From: Dactylosporangium vinaceum
Lineage (GTDB): Bacteria; Actinomycetota; Actinomycetes; Mycobacteriales; Micromonosporaceae
Reading direction: 5' to 3'
DNA: 64,000 nt
Assembly: GCF_019904175.1 (NCBI RefSeq)
Contig: NZ_CP061913.1
Coordinates: 11,346,001-11,410,000, forward strand
Shown one piece after another: positions 16,905 to 26,100 of this stretch. Numbering within the stretch: position 1 is the stretch's first letter; each line of letters starts with the position of its first letter. The notes below the pieces were generated by a model. The model made no database searches. It had not been told where the DNA came from and was given only the letters and a program-made list of their open reading frames with translations. Made by a program: the position numbers and the translations under genes.

Positions 16905-17596
16905 TCGTCTTCCTCCCCGATCAGCCGCTCCGAGCGGCGCAGCACGGTGAAGGCCACGGCGGTGAGGACCGCGCCGGTGGCGAGCAGCGTGAGGCGGTTC
17001 GCTGTCCACTCGTCCGGCTTCGCGCCGCGGGTGGTCGCGAAGAGGTACAAGAGGCGCCCGGGCAGATGCTCTTGCGCGGGGCCGGCGAAGCACTGCTGGA
17101 TCGTCCAGAGCGTGGTCACAAGCGCGCCGGCCGCCGCCGGGCTGCGCAGCAGCGCACCCGCCGCGAAGCCGAGCCCGCTCAGCCCGGCGGTCGGGGCGGC
17201 CCAGATCAGCTGGCCGACGAGCGGGCCGTGGCTGGCCGGCCAGCGGTCCCACCAGCCGGTCGCGATCAACACGGCCGCGCTCAGCAGCGCGATCGCCGCG
17301 GTCCAGCCGAGGGTGACGGCCATCCGCCGCAGGAGCGTGACACGGTACGGCGTCGGCGCGGTCAGCTGGATCTCCGTCGCCGGATCCCGGCCGACGAGCG
17401 ACGCGCACGCGACCCCGGCGGCCAGCGGCACCGCCATCTCCAGGCCACCGAGCAGGATCCGGGCCGTCGTCGACTCGCCGGGCAGGGGGCTGGCCAGCGC
17501 GGCGGCGACGCCGAGGGCGACGGCGATCGGCGGGCCGAGCAGCGCCGCCCAGCCGGCCCGGCGGGCCTCGTACCGCCACAGGCTAAGTGGTCTCAC
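16901..17596 (-). CDS. ABC-2-type membrane permease, first subunit
   Basis: 231 aa, starting 'MRPLSLWRYEARRAGW', with about six hydrophobic stretches and a charged C-terminus 'RRSERLIGEEDE'. Coupled by ATGA overlaps at both ends (17593-17596 with the upstream gene and 16901-16904 downstream). It probably forms a heterodimeric membrane domain with the next gene product. Confidence 0.78.
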   Translation of the reverse strand: MRPLSLWRYEARRAGWAALLGPPIAVALGVAAALASPLPGESTTARILLGGLEMAVPLAAGVACASLVGRDPATEIQLTAPTPYRVTLLRRMAVTLGWTAAIALLSAAVLIATGWWDRWPASHGPLVGQLIWAAPTAGLSGLGFAAGALLRSPAAAGALVTTLWTIQQCFAGPAQEHLPGRLLYLFATTRGAKPDEWTANRLTLLATGAVLTAVAFTVLRRSERLIGEEDE

Positions 17597-18357
17597 ATGG
17601 GGTTGGTTGCACGCCAGCCGTCGCGGGGTTCACCGCGCCCGGCAACGATCACGGCGACGACCGCGAGGCCCGCGCCGATCGCGAGCACCGCCGCGTTCGT
17701 CGACCAGGCGGCCACGATGTATCGCGCCGGCCGGCCGTCGGCCGCGAGCACCCCGCCGGCCATCACGCGCACGACCCACAGCCCGACGACCGCCCCGAGC
17801 GCCACGTCCGGCCCGAACCGCACGGCGAGCAGCAGGCTCAGCGAGGACAGCAGCACCATCGGCCCGAGCCAGGCCCCGACGAGCCCGTCGAGCGCGGCCG
17901 AGGCGCCGAGCGCGAGCACCAGGTTGTAGCCGAACACGAGCGCTATGCGCACGAGCAGCAGCCGCCTCCCGGACGTCGGCGTGGCCGCGACCAGCTCGGC
18001 CGCCGGGTCGAGCCGCGACCGGTAGGTGCCCGCGATGCCCGCGGCGGCCACGATCGGCGCGACGAGCGCGAGCACCATGTCGGCCCCGACGCCGTTGGCC
18101 CGCTGCAGCAGGACCGTCGCCACCCCGAGCGCCATCACCAGCGCCGAGGCCACCGGCACGGGGAACCGGATCAGCCGGGCCTCGGCCACGAGCAGCGCGG
18201 CGAGGTGCCGCAGCCGTCGGCGGCGGCCCCGCACCAGCGGCTCCGCGAGCGCGCTGCGGGTCAGCACGGCCCGCACCAGGTGCTGCGGGTCGGGCCCGGG
18301 CGCGGCCGGGGTGAGCGCGTCGGCGATGGCCCGCCAGGCGGCTCGGTCGTCGTTCAC
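17593..18357 (-). CDS. Membrane protein coupled to the ECF sigma factor (possible permease or anti-sigma)
   Basis: 254 aa from the GTG at 18357, which overlaps the sigma stop by GTGA. A soluble N-terminus of about 60 residues ('RAAWRAIADAL', rich in Arg/Ala) precedes about six hydrophobic segments. Position straight after an ECF sigma gene with coupled translation is where anti-sigma factors usually lie, but the HxxxCxxC zinc motif of ZAS anti-sigmas is absent and six helices look more like a transporter subunit. Both readings remain open. Expression should follow the sigma gene. Confidence 0.6.
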   Translation of the reverse strand: MNDDRAAWRAIADALTPAAPGPDPQHLVRAVLTRSALAEPLVRGRRRRLRHLAALLVAEARLIRFPVPVASALVMALGVATVLLQRANGVGADMVLALVAPIVAAAGIAGTYRSRLDPAAELVAATPTSGRRLLLVRIALVFGYNLVLALGASAALDGLVGAWLGPMVLLSSLSLLLAVRFGPDVALGAVVGLWVVRVMAGGVLAADGRPARYIVAAWSTNAAVLAIGAGLAVVAVIVAGRGEPRDGWRATNPM

Positions 18358-18926
18358 CTGGGCACCTCCTGGGCGTTGAGCGCGGCCGCGACGGCGGACC
18401 GGGCGTGGTACAGCCGGCTCTTGACCGTGCCGACGGGGATGCCGAGCACCTCGGCCACGTCGGCGAGCGGCAGCCCGGCCACGAACACCAGCGCGATCAC
18501 GTCCCGATGGTGCGCGGGCAGCCGGTCGATGGCCGCGGCCACCGGCGTGCCCCCGGCCGCCGCGATCGCCAGCTCCTCCGGCCCGGCGCCGCCGTCGGGC
18601 CGCTCGGTCAGCTCGATCCCGGAGGGTGCGGGGGCACCTCGCCCGCGCAGCCGGTTGTGGGCCTGCCGCCGCGCGATCCCGAACAGCCAGGTCGACACCT
18701 TGGCCCGCCCCGCGAACGTCCCCGCCGACCGCCAGACCGCGAGCATCGTGTCCTGGAGGATCTCCTCGGCGACCATCCGGTCTCCGGCGAGCCGGTGCAA
18801 ATAGCCGAAAAGCCCGCGTTCGTACCGCGAGTAGAGCCGCCCGAGCGCGCCGGCGTCCCCGGCCGCGATCAGCCGCACCAGGGATTCGTCGCCGCCGGCC
18901 TCCATGCCCGATGAGTAGCAGCCCAC
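18354..18926 (-). CDS. ECF-family RNA polymerase sigma factor
   Basis: 190 aa from GTG 18926, or 183 aa from ATG 18905; neither has a clear SD. Region 2 has 'YSRYERGLFGYLHRLAGD', 'AEEILQDTMLAVW' and 'KVSTWLFGIARRQAHNRLR'. Region 4 has 'LPAHHRDVIALVFVAGLPLADVAEVLGIPVGTVKSRLYHAR', a full HTH. No C-terminal extra domain. First gene of an operon with overlapping stops and starts: sigma, membrane protein, two permeases, ATPase, then the SDR. It probably controls its own operon. It is divergent from protease paralog 3, so the intervening 93 bp serve both. Confidence 0.9.
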   Translation of the reverse strand: MGCYSSGMEAGGDESLVRLIAAGDAGALGRLYSRYERGLFGYLHRLAGDRMVAEEILQDTMLAVWRSAGTFAGRAKVSTWLFGIARRQAHNRLRGRGAPAPSGIELTERPDGGAGPEELAIAAAGGTPVAAAIDRLPAHHRDVIALVFVAGLPLADVAEVLGIPVGTVKSRLYHARSAVAAALNAQEVPR

Positions 18927-18967
18927 CCGGCCCGCGGTTCACTGCGCCACAGCGCGGACTCAGGATG

Positions 18968-19010
18968 TCTGGCACACTCTCCCTCGCCCGATCACTCGAT
19001 CATGGGGGTA
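18968..19010 (+). promoter_or_regulatory. Shared protease leader element, copy 3
   Basis: TCTGGCACACTC, CTCGCCCGATCA, TCGATCATGGGGGTA: one of the fullest matches. The inner ATG (19002) lies within it; the GGGGG that follows is placed as SD for the ATG at 19020. Confidence 0.6.
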
Positions 19011-19019
19011 ACTCTTTCC

Positions 19020-22000
19020 ATGCTGCTCCGCCGCGCGGTGGCTGTGGCGTGCGTGCTGGGTGCCGCGGCGCTGAACCCGCTGGGTTCGCCCGCCTCGGCC
19101 GCACCGCCCGCCGACCACAAACTCACCCCTCAGCACCTTCCGAAGCCGGACCGCTCGCGCGACCCCAAGGCCCTCTCGTTCGACCCGCACTCCGTGCTCG
19201 TGCAGTTCAAGCCGGGCGCCTCGGCCGCTTCCACCGACCGGGCCGTCACGAGTCGCAACGCCAAGGTTGCCGGTGCCGTCGCCGGCACCCGGTTCACGCG
19301 TGTCACGACCGCCGGCGCGGCCACCGACCTCGCCCGCGAGCTGGGCAAGGACCCCTCGGTCGCCAGCGTGTCGCTCAACTACCGGCGCCAGGCCAGCACG
19401 ACACCGAACGACCCCGGCTACACCTACGGCGACCAGAGCTACCTGAACACCGTCCGGATGCCGCTGGCCTGGGACCGCTCGACCGGCTCAGCCGACCAGA
19501 TCATCGCCGTGGTCGACACCGGCGTCGACGGGCAGCACCCCGACCTCGCCGGGCGGGTGCTCGCCGGCTACAACGCCATCACCAGGACCGCCATCGCGGC
19601 CGGGGCGAACAGCGACGACTACGGCCACGGCTCGATGGTCGCCGGCATCGCCGCCGCCGACACCAACAACGGCATCGGCGTCGCCGGGGTCGACTGGAAC
19701 GCCCGCATCCTGCCCGTCAAGGTGCTCGACCAGGACGGCAACGGCTACGACGCCGACATCGCGGCCGGCATCGTCTGGGCCGCCGACCACGGCGCCAAGG
19801 TCATCAACCTGTCCCTGGGCGGGCCCGGTGACACGCCGATCCTGCACGACGCCGTCACCTACGCCACCGGCAAGGGCTCGCTGCTCGTGGTCGCGGCGGG
19901 CAACTCGGCCGACAGCGAGCCGCAGTATCCGGCGGCCTACCCGGAGGTCCTCGCGGTCGCCGCGACCGACGCCAACGGGAAGCTCACCGACTTCAGCACC
20001 TACGGCGACTGGGTCGACGTGGCCGCCCCCGGCTTCGGCATCGTCTCGACGAGCGTGCCGCAGAACGGGTACGAGTACTTCATCGGCGACGGCACCTCGT
20101 TCGCGGCGCCGATCGTCTCCGGCGTGGCCGCGCTCATGCGCGCCAACAACCCGGCGCTGACCCCGGCCCAGCTCCTCGCGACCATCAAGGGCACCGCCCG
20201 CGACGCCGGCCCCCGGGGCTTCGACAAGTACTTCGGCAACGGTGTCCTCGACGCCTACGCCGCCCTCGGTGGCGGCTGGGCGCCGGAGTTCCCGCAGGCG
20301 TCGCTCGGCGCCGGCGAGCCCAACGACGTGCCGGCCCGGGCCACCGCGTTCACGGCGCCGGTCACGGGCACCATCGGCATCGAGGGCGACGTCGACTGGT
20401 ACCGCTTCGACTCCACCGGCATCCGATCGGCGACGGTCACGGTGACCTCGCCGTCCTACGACTTCGACCGCGCGCAGAACATCGACGCGGTCCTGGCCGT
20501 GTACGACAAGGACCTGAAGCTTGTCGGCCAGGGCGACGACCCGGCCTCCGGCTCGGCCTCGGTAAGCCTCACGCTCGGCGCCGGCACCTACTACGTCGCC
20601 GTGCGCAACCGCGGCGGCGACGCCGACGACCGCCCCTACACGCTCGCCGTCACCGACGGGCCGGGCACCCCGCAGCAGTTCCAGCCGTGGCAGGCGACAG
20701 CGACCGGCTCGCGCCCCCAGGTCGTGACCGTCGGCGACGTGACGGGCGACGGCCGCAACGACGTGGTCCTGGCGACCGGCTACTACTTCGACCCGGACAA
20801 CGACTACAAACTCTTCGTGTTCGCGCAGAACGTGGACGGCACGCTTGCCGCGCCGGTGAAGTACACGACGCAGCTGCAGTCGCCGCTCGACAGCCCCGCA
20901 CTGGCGCTGCTCGACACGAACGGCGACGGCCGCAAGGACGTGGCCCTGACCAGCAACGCGGGCCTGCAGCTCTTCCGCCAGACCGCGGCCGGGGCGCTCA
21001 CCGACGCCGGTCTCGTGGCCGGCACCGCCGGTGCGACGCGCGTCACGGCGGCCGACATCGACGCCGACGGCGACGCCGACCTGATCGTGGCCGACACCGC
21101 CGGCAGCCAGCTGCTCACCCAGGGCCCGGCGGGCACCTTCACGGCGTCGTCCGTGTCGGCGAACGGCAGTGCCGAGTATGAGGTCGGCGACGTCGACGGC
21201 GACGGCCGGACCGACATCGTGAGCTTCTCGAGCACGGCGGTGATCGTCTACCACAACACCGCCACCGGCTGGACGGAGACCGACCACGCCGCCGTCCACG
21301 GCACTTCGAACGTCGGCGGCGTCGAGGTCGCGGACCTGACGGGCGACGGCAAGGCCGACATCGCCGCGACGGTCACCGGCAACCTCCAGGACGCCAAGGT
21401 CAACGTCTTCAAGCAGAACGCGGCGGGCGGGCTCGACGCGCCTGTCACCTACGCCACGGTGGACCTCCCGCAGGCGGTCGAGGCGGCCGACATCACCGGC
21501 GACGGCCGGACCGACCTCGTCACCGCGCACCCGGGCTTCAACAAGGTGAGCGTCCTGCCCCAGACCACCGGCGGCCAGCTCGGCACCCCGATCACCGCGT
21601 TCGTCCCGTTCCAGGGCAGCGACACCCAGGCCCTGGCGCTCGGCGACGTCAACGGCGACAACCGGATCGACGCGGTCGTCGTGGACCCCAACTCCGGGCT
21701 CGAGGTGCTGCGCAGCGCCTTCGGGCCGACGCCGGGCGGCGAGGCGGCGTGGGTGAAGTCCACGAGCATCGCCGACTTCGCCACCGGGGTCGCCCTCGAC
21801 GCGAAGCCGACGATCACGTTCGCCCGGACGGTGGACACGTCGACGGTGAAGCTGGTGCACGGGGTCACGGGTCAGGCCGTGCCGGCGACGGTTTCGTACG
21901 ACGCCGGGACCGCGACGGCGACGATCACGCCGGCCGCCGCGCTCCAGGACAACACCGCCTACCGGGTCGTCGTCGGGAACGTGTTCTCCTCGACGTTCCG

Positions 22001-23096
22001 GACGGTCGACACGGCTCCGGCCGCGGTGACCGGCCTGCAGGCCGACGGCGCCACGGCGGTCGTCTCCTGGACGGCTCCGGCGATCACGGATCTGGACCAG
22101 GTAATCGTGCGGGCCGGGACGACGCTGCCGGACTCCGTGACGGCTGGGATCGGCCTGTATGCGGGGGCCGGGACCAGCTTCACCGCGGCGAACCTCAAGC
22201 CCGGCGTCGCGTACACCGTGCGGGCGTTCACGCGGGACCGGTCGGGGAAGATCACGGCGGGTCCGTCGGTGTCGTTGACGGTGAACGCGTACAAGTTGAA
22301 GGTCGACTTCAACGGTGACGGGAACACCGACGTGGCCGGGATCGACGCGAACAGCGACATCAAGTTGTACAAGGGTGACGGCACGGGCAAGCTCGTCGGC
22401 AACGACGGCTATATGTGGCCGGCCGGTGGGTTGTGGAACGGGTTCAAGCACATCGTGGCCGCGGACTTCAACGGCGACGGGAAGGTCGACATCGCGGGGA
22501 TCGACGCGAACAACGACATCAAGCTCTACACCGGCGACGGCGCCGGGAAACTCGTCGGCAACGGCTCGTACATGTGGCCGACCGGTGGGCTGTGGGGCGG
22601 ATTCAAGAAGATCGTCGCCGGGGACTTCAACGGTGACGGGAAGGTCGACATCGCGGGGATCGACGCGAACAGTGACCTGAAGCTGTACACGGGTGACGGG
22701 GCCGGGAAGCTGACCGGCACCGGGACGGCGATGTGGCCGCTCGGCGGGCTGTGGGGCGGGTTCAAGCACATCGAGGCGGCCGACTTCAACACCGACGGCA
22801 AGACCGACGTCACCGGCATCGACGCCAACAACGACATCAAGTACTACACCGGCGACGGCACCGGCAAACTCGTCGGCAACGGCGCCGCGATGTGGCCGAC
22901 CGGCGGCCTGTGGGCCGGGTTCAAGTGGATCGTCGCCGGCGACTTCAACAACGACGGCAAAGCCGACATCGCCGGCATCGACGCCAACAACGACATCAAG
23001 TACTACACCGGCGACGGCACCGGCAAACTCGTCGGCAACGGCTTCGCCATGTGGCCGCAGGGCGGCCTCTGGGTCGGCTTCAAACAGCTGACCTGA
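19020..23096 (+). CDS. Secreted S8 protease with seven-blade FG-GAP and five-blade propellers (paralog 3)
   Basis: 1358 aa. Signal peptide ends near 'SPASA'; catalytic D166, H203, S360. The His motif reads HGSMVAG, where the other paralogs have HGTMV. The central domain has seven calcium loops, the third as 'DIDADGDADL', in which one Gly is replaced by Ala. Big_5, FN3 and five blades follow. It is the first of four co-directional paralogs (3-6). An ATG at 19002 within the leader is in frame but is lost in paralogs 4 and 7, so I used the MLLRR start. Confidence 0.9.
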   Translation: MLLRRAVAVACVLGAAALNPLGSPASAAPPADHKLTPQHLPKPDRSRDPKALSFDPHSVLVQFKPGASAASTDRAVTSRNAKVAGAVAGTRFTRVTTAGAATDLARELGKDPSVASVSLNYRRQASTTPNDPGYTYGDQSYLNTVRMPLAWDRSTGSADQIIAVVDTGVDGQHPDLAGRVLAGYNAITRTAIAAGANSDDYGHGSMVAGIAAADTNNGIGVAGVDWNARILPVKVLDQDGNGYDADIAAGIVWAADHGAKVINLSLGGPGDTPILHDAVTYATGKGSLLVVAAGNSADSEPQYPAAYPEVLAVAATDANGKLTDFSTYGDWVDVAAPGFGIVSTSVPQNGYEYFIGDGTSFAAPIVSGVAALMRANNPALTPAQLLATIKGTARDAGPRGFDKYFGNGVLDAYAALGGGWAPEFPQASLGAGEPNDVPARATAFTAPVTGTIGIEGDVDWYRFDSTGIRSATVTVTSPSYDFDRAQNIDAVLAVYDKDLKLVGQGDDPASGSASVSLTLGAGTYYVAVRNRGGDADDRPYTLAVTDGPGTPQQFQPWQATATGSRPQVVTVGDVTGDGRNDVVLATGYYFDPDNDYKLFVFAQNVDGTLAAPVKYTTQLQSPLDSPALALLDTNGDGRKDVALTSNAGLQLFRQTAAGALTDAGLVAGTAGATRVTAADIDADGDADLIVADTAGSQLLTQGPAGTFTASSVSANGSAEYEVGDVDGDGRTDIVSFSSTAVIVYHNTATGWTETDHAAVHGTSNVGGVEVADLTGDGKADIAATVTGNLQDAKVNVFKQNAAGGLDAPVTYATVDLPQAVEAADITGDGRTDLVTAHPGFNKVSVLPQTTGGQLGTPITAFVPFQGSDTQALALGDVNGDNRIDAVVVDPNSGLEVLRSAFGPTPGGEAAWVKSTSIADFATGVALDAKPTITFARTVDTSTVKLVHGVTGQAVPATVSYDAGTATATITPAAALQDNTAYRVVVGNVFSSTFRTVDTAPAAVTGLQADGATAVVSWTAPAITDLDQVIVRAGTTLPDSVTAGIGLYAGAGTSFTAANLKPGVAYTVRAFTRDRSGKITAGPSVSLTVNAYKLKVDFNGDGNTDVAGIDANSDIKLYKGDGTGKLVGNDGYMWPAGGLWNGFKHIVAADFNGDGKVDIAGIDANNDIKLYTGDGAGKLVGNGSYMWPTGGLWGGFKKIVAGDFNGDGKVDIAGIDANSDLKLYTGDGAGKLTGTGTAMWPLGGLWGGFKHIEAADFNTDGKTDVTGIDANNDIKYYTGDGTGKLVGNGAAMWPTGGLWAGFKWIVAGDFNNDGKADIAGIDANNDIKYYTGDGTGKLVGNGFAMWPQGGLWVGFKQLT
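22305..23093 (+). repeat. Five tandem 159-bp propeller-blade repeats, paralog 3
   Basis: Blade 3 ('LTGTGTAMWPLGG') resembles that of paralog 1, while blades 1, 2, 4 and 5 match paralogs 2 and 5: a mosaic. Confidence 0.85.
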
Positions 23097-23112
23097 TCTC
23101 TTCCAGCAGCGT

Positions 23113-23142
23113 GCGGGCCCGTACCAGTCGGTGCGGGCCCGC
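23113..23142 (+). terminator. Terminator of paralog 3
   Basis: 13-bp stem GCGGGCCCGTACC / GGTGCGGGCCCGC with one mismatch and a 4-nt loop. It is packed between the stop at 23096 and the paralog 4 leader. Confidence 0.7.
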
Positions 23143-23148
23143 GCCGTT

Positions 23149-23173
23149 GCCCGACCAGTCGATCATTGGGGTA
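23149..23173 (+). promoter_or_regulatory. Truncated protease leader element, copy 4
   Basis: Only the downstream half is present: GCCCGACCAG and TCGATCATTGGGGTA. The TCTGGCA box is missing, its place taken by the preceding terminator. ATT replaces the upstream ATG, so translation must start at MLLRR. Confidence 0.55.
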
Positions 23174-23176
23174 TCC

Positions 23177-26100
23177 ATGCTGCTCCGCCGTACGGTCGCG
23201 GTGGCCTGCGTGCTGGGCGCCGCGGCGCTGAACCCGCTGGGCTCGCCCGCGTCCGCCGCGCCGCCCGCCGAACACAAGCTCGCGACCAAGGACTTTCCCG
23301 GGCCGGGCCGCGAGGACCTCGCCTACGACCCGCACGCGGTGCTGGTGCAGTTCAAGCCGGGCACGACCGCCGCGTCCTCGGACCGTGCGGTCAAGAGCCG
23401 CAATGCCCAGGTTTCGGGTACCGTCGCCGGCGCCCGTTTCGTGAAGGTGACCACGGCCGGGACCGCCACCGACCTGCTCCGGGACCTGAGCCGGGACCCG
23501 GCGGTGGCGAGTGCCTCGCTCGACTACCGGCGCCGGGCCAGCACGACACCGAACGATCCCGGCTACACCGAGGGCGCCCAGGACTACCTGAACACGGTCC
23601 GGCTGCCGCAGGCGTGGGACCGCACGACCGGCTCGGCCGACCAGATCATCGCCGTTGTCGACTCCGGCGTCGACGGGCAGCACCCCGACCTGACCGGCCG
23701 CGTCCTGGCCGGCTACAACGCCATCACCGGCACGACCATCGCGGCCGGGGCCAACAGCGACGACTACGGCCACGGCACCATGGTCGCCGGCATCGCCGCC
23801 GCACGCACCGACAACCTGGAGGGCGTCGCCGGTGTCGCCTGGAACTCCCGCATCCTGCCGGTCAAGGTGCTCAACGCGAGCGGCGAGGGCTACGACTCCT
23901 CCATCGCCGCCGGCATCGTCTGGGCGGCCGACCACGGCGCGAAGGTCGTCAACCTGTCGCTCGGGGGCCCCGGTGACTCCGCGGTCGTGCACGACGCCGT
24001 CATCTACGCCACCAACAAGGGCGCGCTCGTCGTGGCCTCGGCCGGCAACGACGGCGACGCCGGCAACGCGACGAACTATCCGGCGGCGTTCCCGGAGGTC
24101 CTGGCGGTCGCCGCGACCGACGGCGCCGGGAAGGTCACCGACTTCAGCACCTACGGCGACTGGGTCGACGTGGCCGCCCCCGGCTTCGACATCGTCTCCA
24201 CCGGCCTGCCGGACGGCGACGTCGAGTACTACATCGGCGCCGGCACGTCATTCGCCGCCCCGATCGTGTCCGGCGTGGCCGCGCTCATGCGCAGCACCAA
24301 CCCGGCCCTGACCCCGGCCCAGCTGATGGCCACCATCAAGGGCACCGCCCGCGACGCCGGCCCGCGCGGCCTGGACCCGTACTACGGCGCCGGCGTCCTC
24401 GACGCCTACGCCGCCGTGGGCGGCCCGTGGGCCCCGCAGTTCCCGCCGCCGAACCCGGGCACCGACGAGCCCAACGACGTCCCGGCCCGGGCCACCCCGT
24501 TCGCGGACTCGATCGCCGGCACGATCGGCGCCGAGGGCGACGTCGACTGGTACCGCTACGACTCCATCTCCCGGCGCAAGGCGTCGGTGCGGGTGACGCC
24601 GGCCGCGTTCGACGCGAGCCTCCCGCAGCACCTCGACCCGGTGCTGGAGGTGTACGACCAGGACCTCCGGCTGATCGGCACCGCCTTCAACCCCGACCCG
24701 GCCGTCGCCACACAGGTCGACTTCGAGATCGGCGCCGGCCCCTACTACCTGGCCGTGCGCAACCACAACGGCGCCGCGGACGCCCGGCCCTACACGCTCG
24801 CGGTCACGCTCGGAGCGGACGCCCAGTTCGGCCCGGCGCAGACGGTCTCGCCGGGCTCCCGGGCCCAGTCCGTGGCCATCGGCGACGTCACCGGCGACGG
24901 CCGCGACGACGTGATCCTGGCGACGAACGCCTGGTCGGGCTCGGCGAACAACTACAGGCTGTTCGTCTACCCGCAGAACACCGACGGCACGCTCGGCGCA
25001 CCCGCGATGTATCCGACGCAGCTCGAGTACATCTCCACCGCCCCGATCGCGGTGCTCGACGCGAACGGCGACGGGCGCAAGGACGTGGCCCTGGGCACGG
25101 TGCCGGGCGTCGAGCTCTTCACCCAGACGGCGGCCGGCGCGCTGACGGACAGCGGCCTGGTGCCCGGCACCGGCGGCGTGCAGTTCCTCACGGCCGCCGA
25201 CATGGACGGCGACGGCGACGGCGACCTCGTCGCATCCTTCGGCCTCGGCGTGCAGCTGCTCACCCAGGAGCCGGCCGGGACCTTCACCGCCTCCACCGTG
25301 ACGCTCGACGCCGGCCTGACCGAGGACATCGCGGTCGGTGACGTCGACGGCGACGGCCGGCCGGATGTCGTCGGCTTCGGCCACACGGCGATAAACGTCT
25401 ACCACCACACGGCGACCAGGTGGATCCGCACCGATCACAACGCGGTCCAGGCCGACCAGGAGCACATCGCGAGCGTGGCGGTCGCGGACGTGACCGGGGA
25501 CGGCCGGGCCGACGTCATCGCCGGCGTCGGCGCGGCGGTCGAGGTGTTCGCCCAGACCGCCGCCGGTGGGCTCGCCGTGCCGGCGGTCCACCGCTCCGTG
25601 AGCGGCGCCGGCCGGGTCGAGGCGGCCGACTTCAACGGCGACGGCCGGGCCGACGTCATGGTCCGGGCCGGGGGCGGGTTCGGCGTGCTGCATCAGAGGG
25701 CCGACGGCTCGCTCGGTCCCATCGCCCTCACGTCCGGGGTGAACTCCGACGGATCGGGGCCCAACGACACGGCGGTGGGCGACGTCGACGGCGACAACCG
25801 CATCGACGTGGCGATCGCCGCGGGCACCTACGGGCTGGGCGTGATCCGCAGCGCCGCCCCCGGCCCGGCGGCAAGCGGGGAGCAGGCGTACGTCCGTTCG
25901 ACAGGCGTCGCCGACTTCGCCACCGGCGTCGCCCTGGACGCCCGGCCGACGGTGACGTTCGCGCGGGCGGTCGACGCTTCAGCGGTGCGGCTGGTGCACG
26001 GGGTCACCGGGCAGCCCGTGGCGGCGACGGTGGCGTTCGACGCGCGCACCGGCACCGTGACGGTGACGCCGGCGGCCGCGCTGCAGGACAACACCGCATA

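Noticed and set aside
19002..19020. Upstream ATG (MGV) starts of the protease paralogs at 7196, 14411, 19002, 27360 and 31557
   Set aside because: They lie inside the conserved leader element and are ATT in paralogs 4 and 7; the MLLRR start is common to all and the GGGGG serves as its SD.
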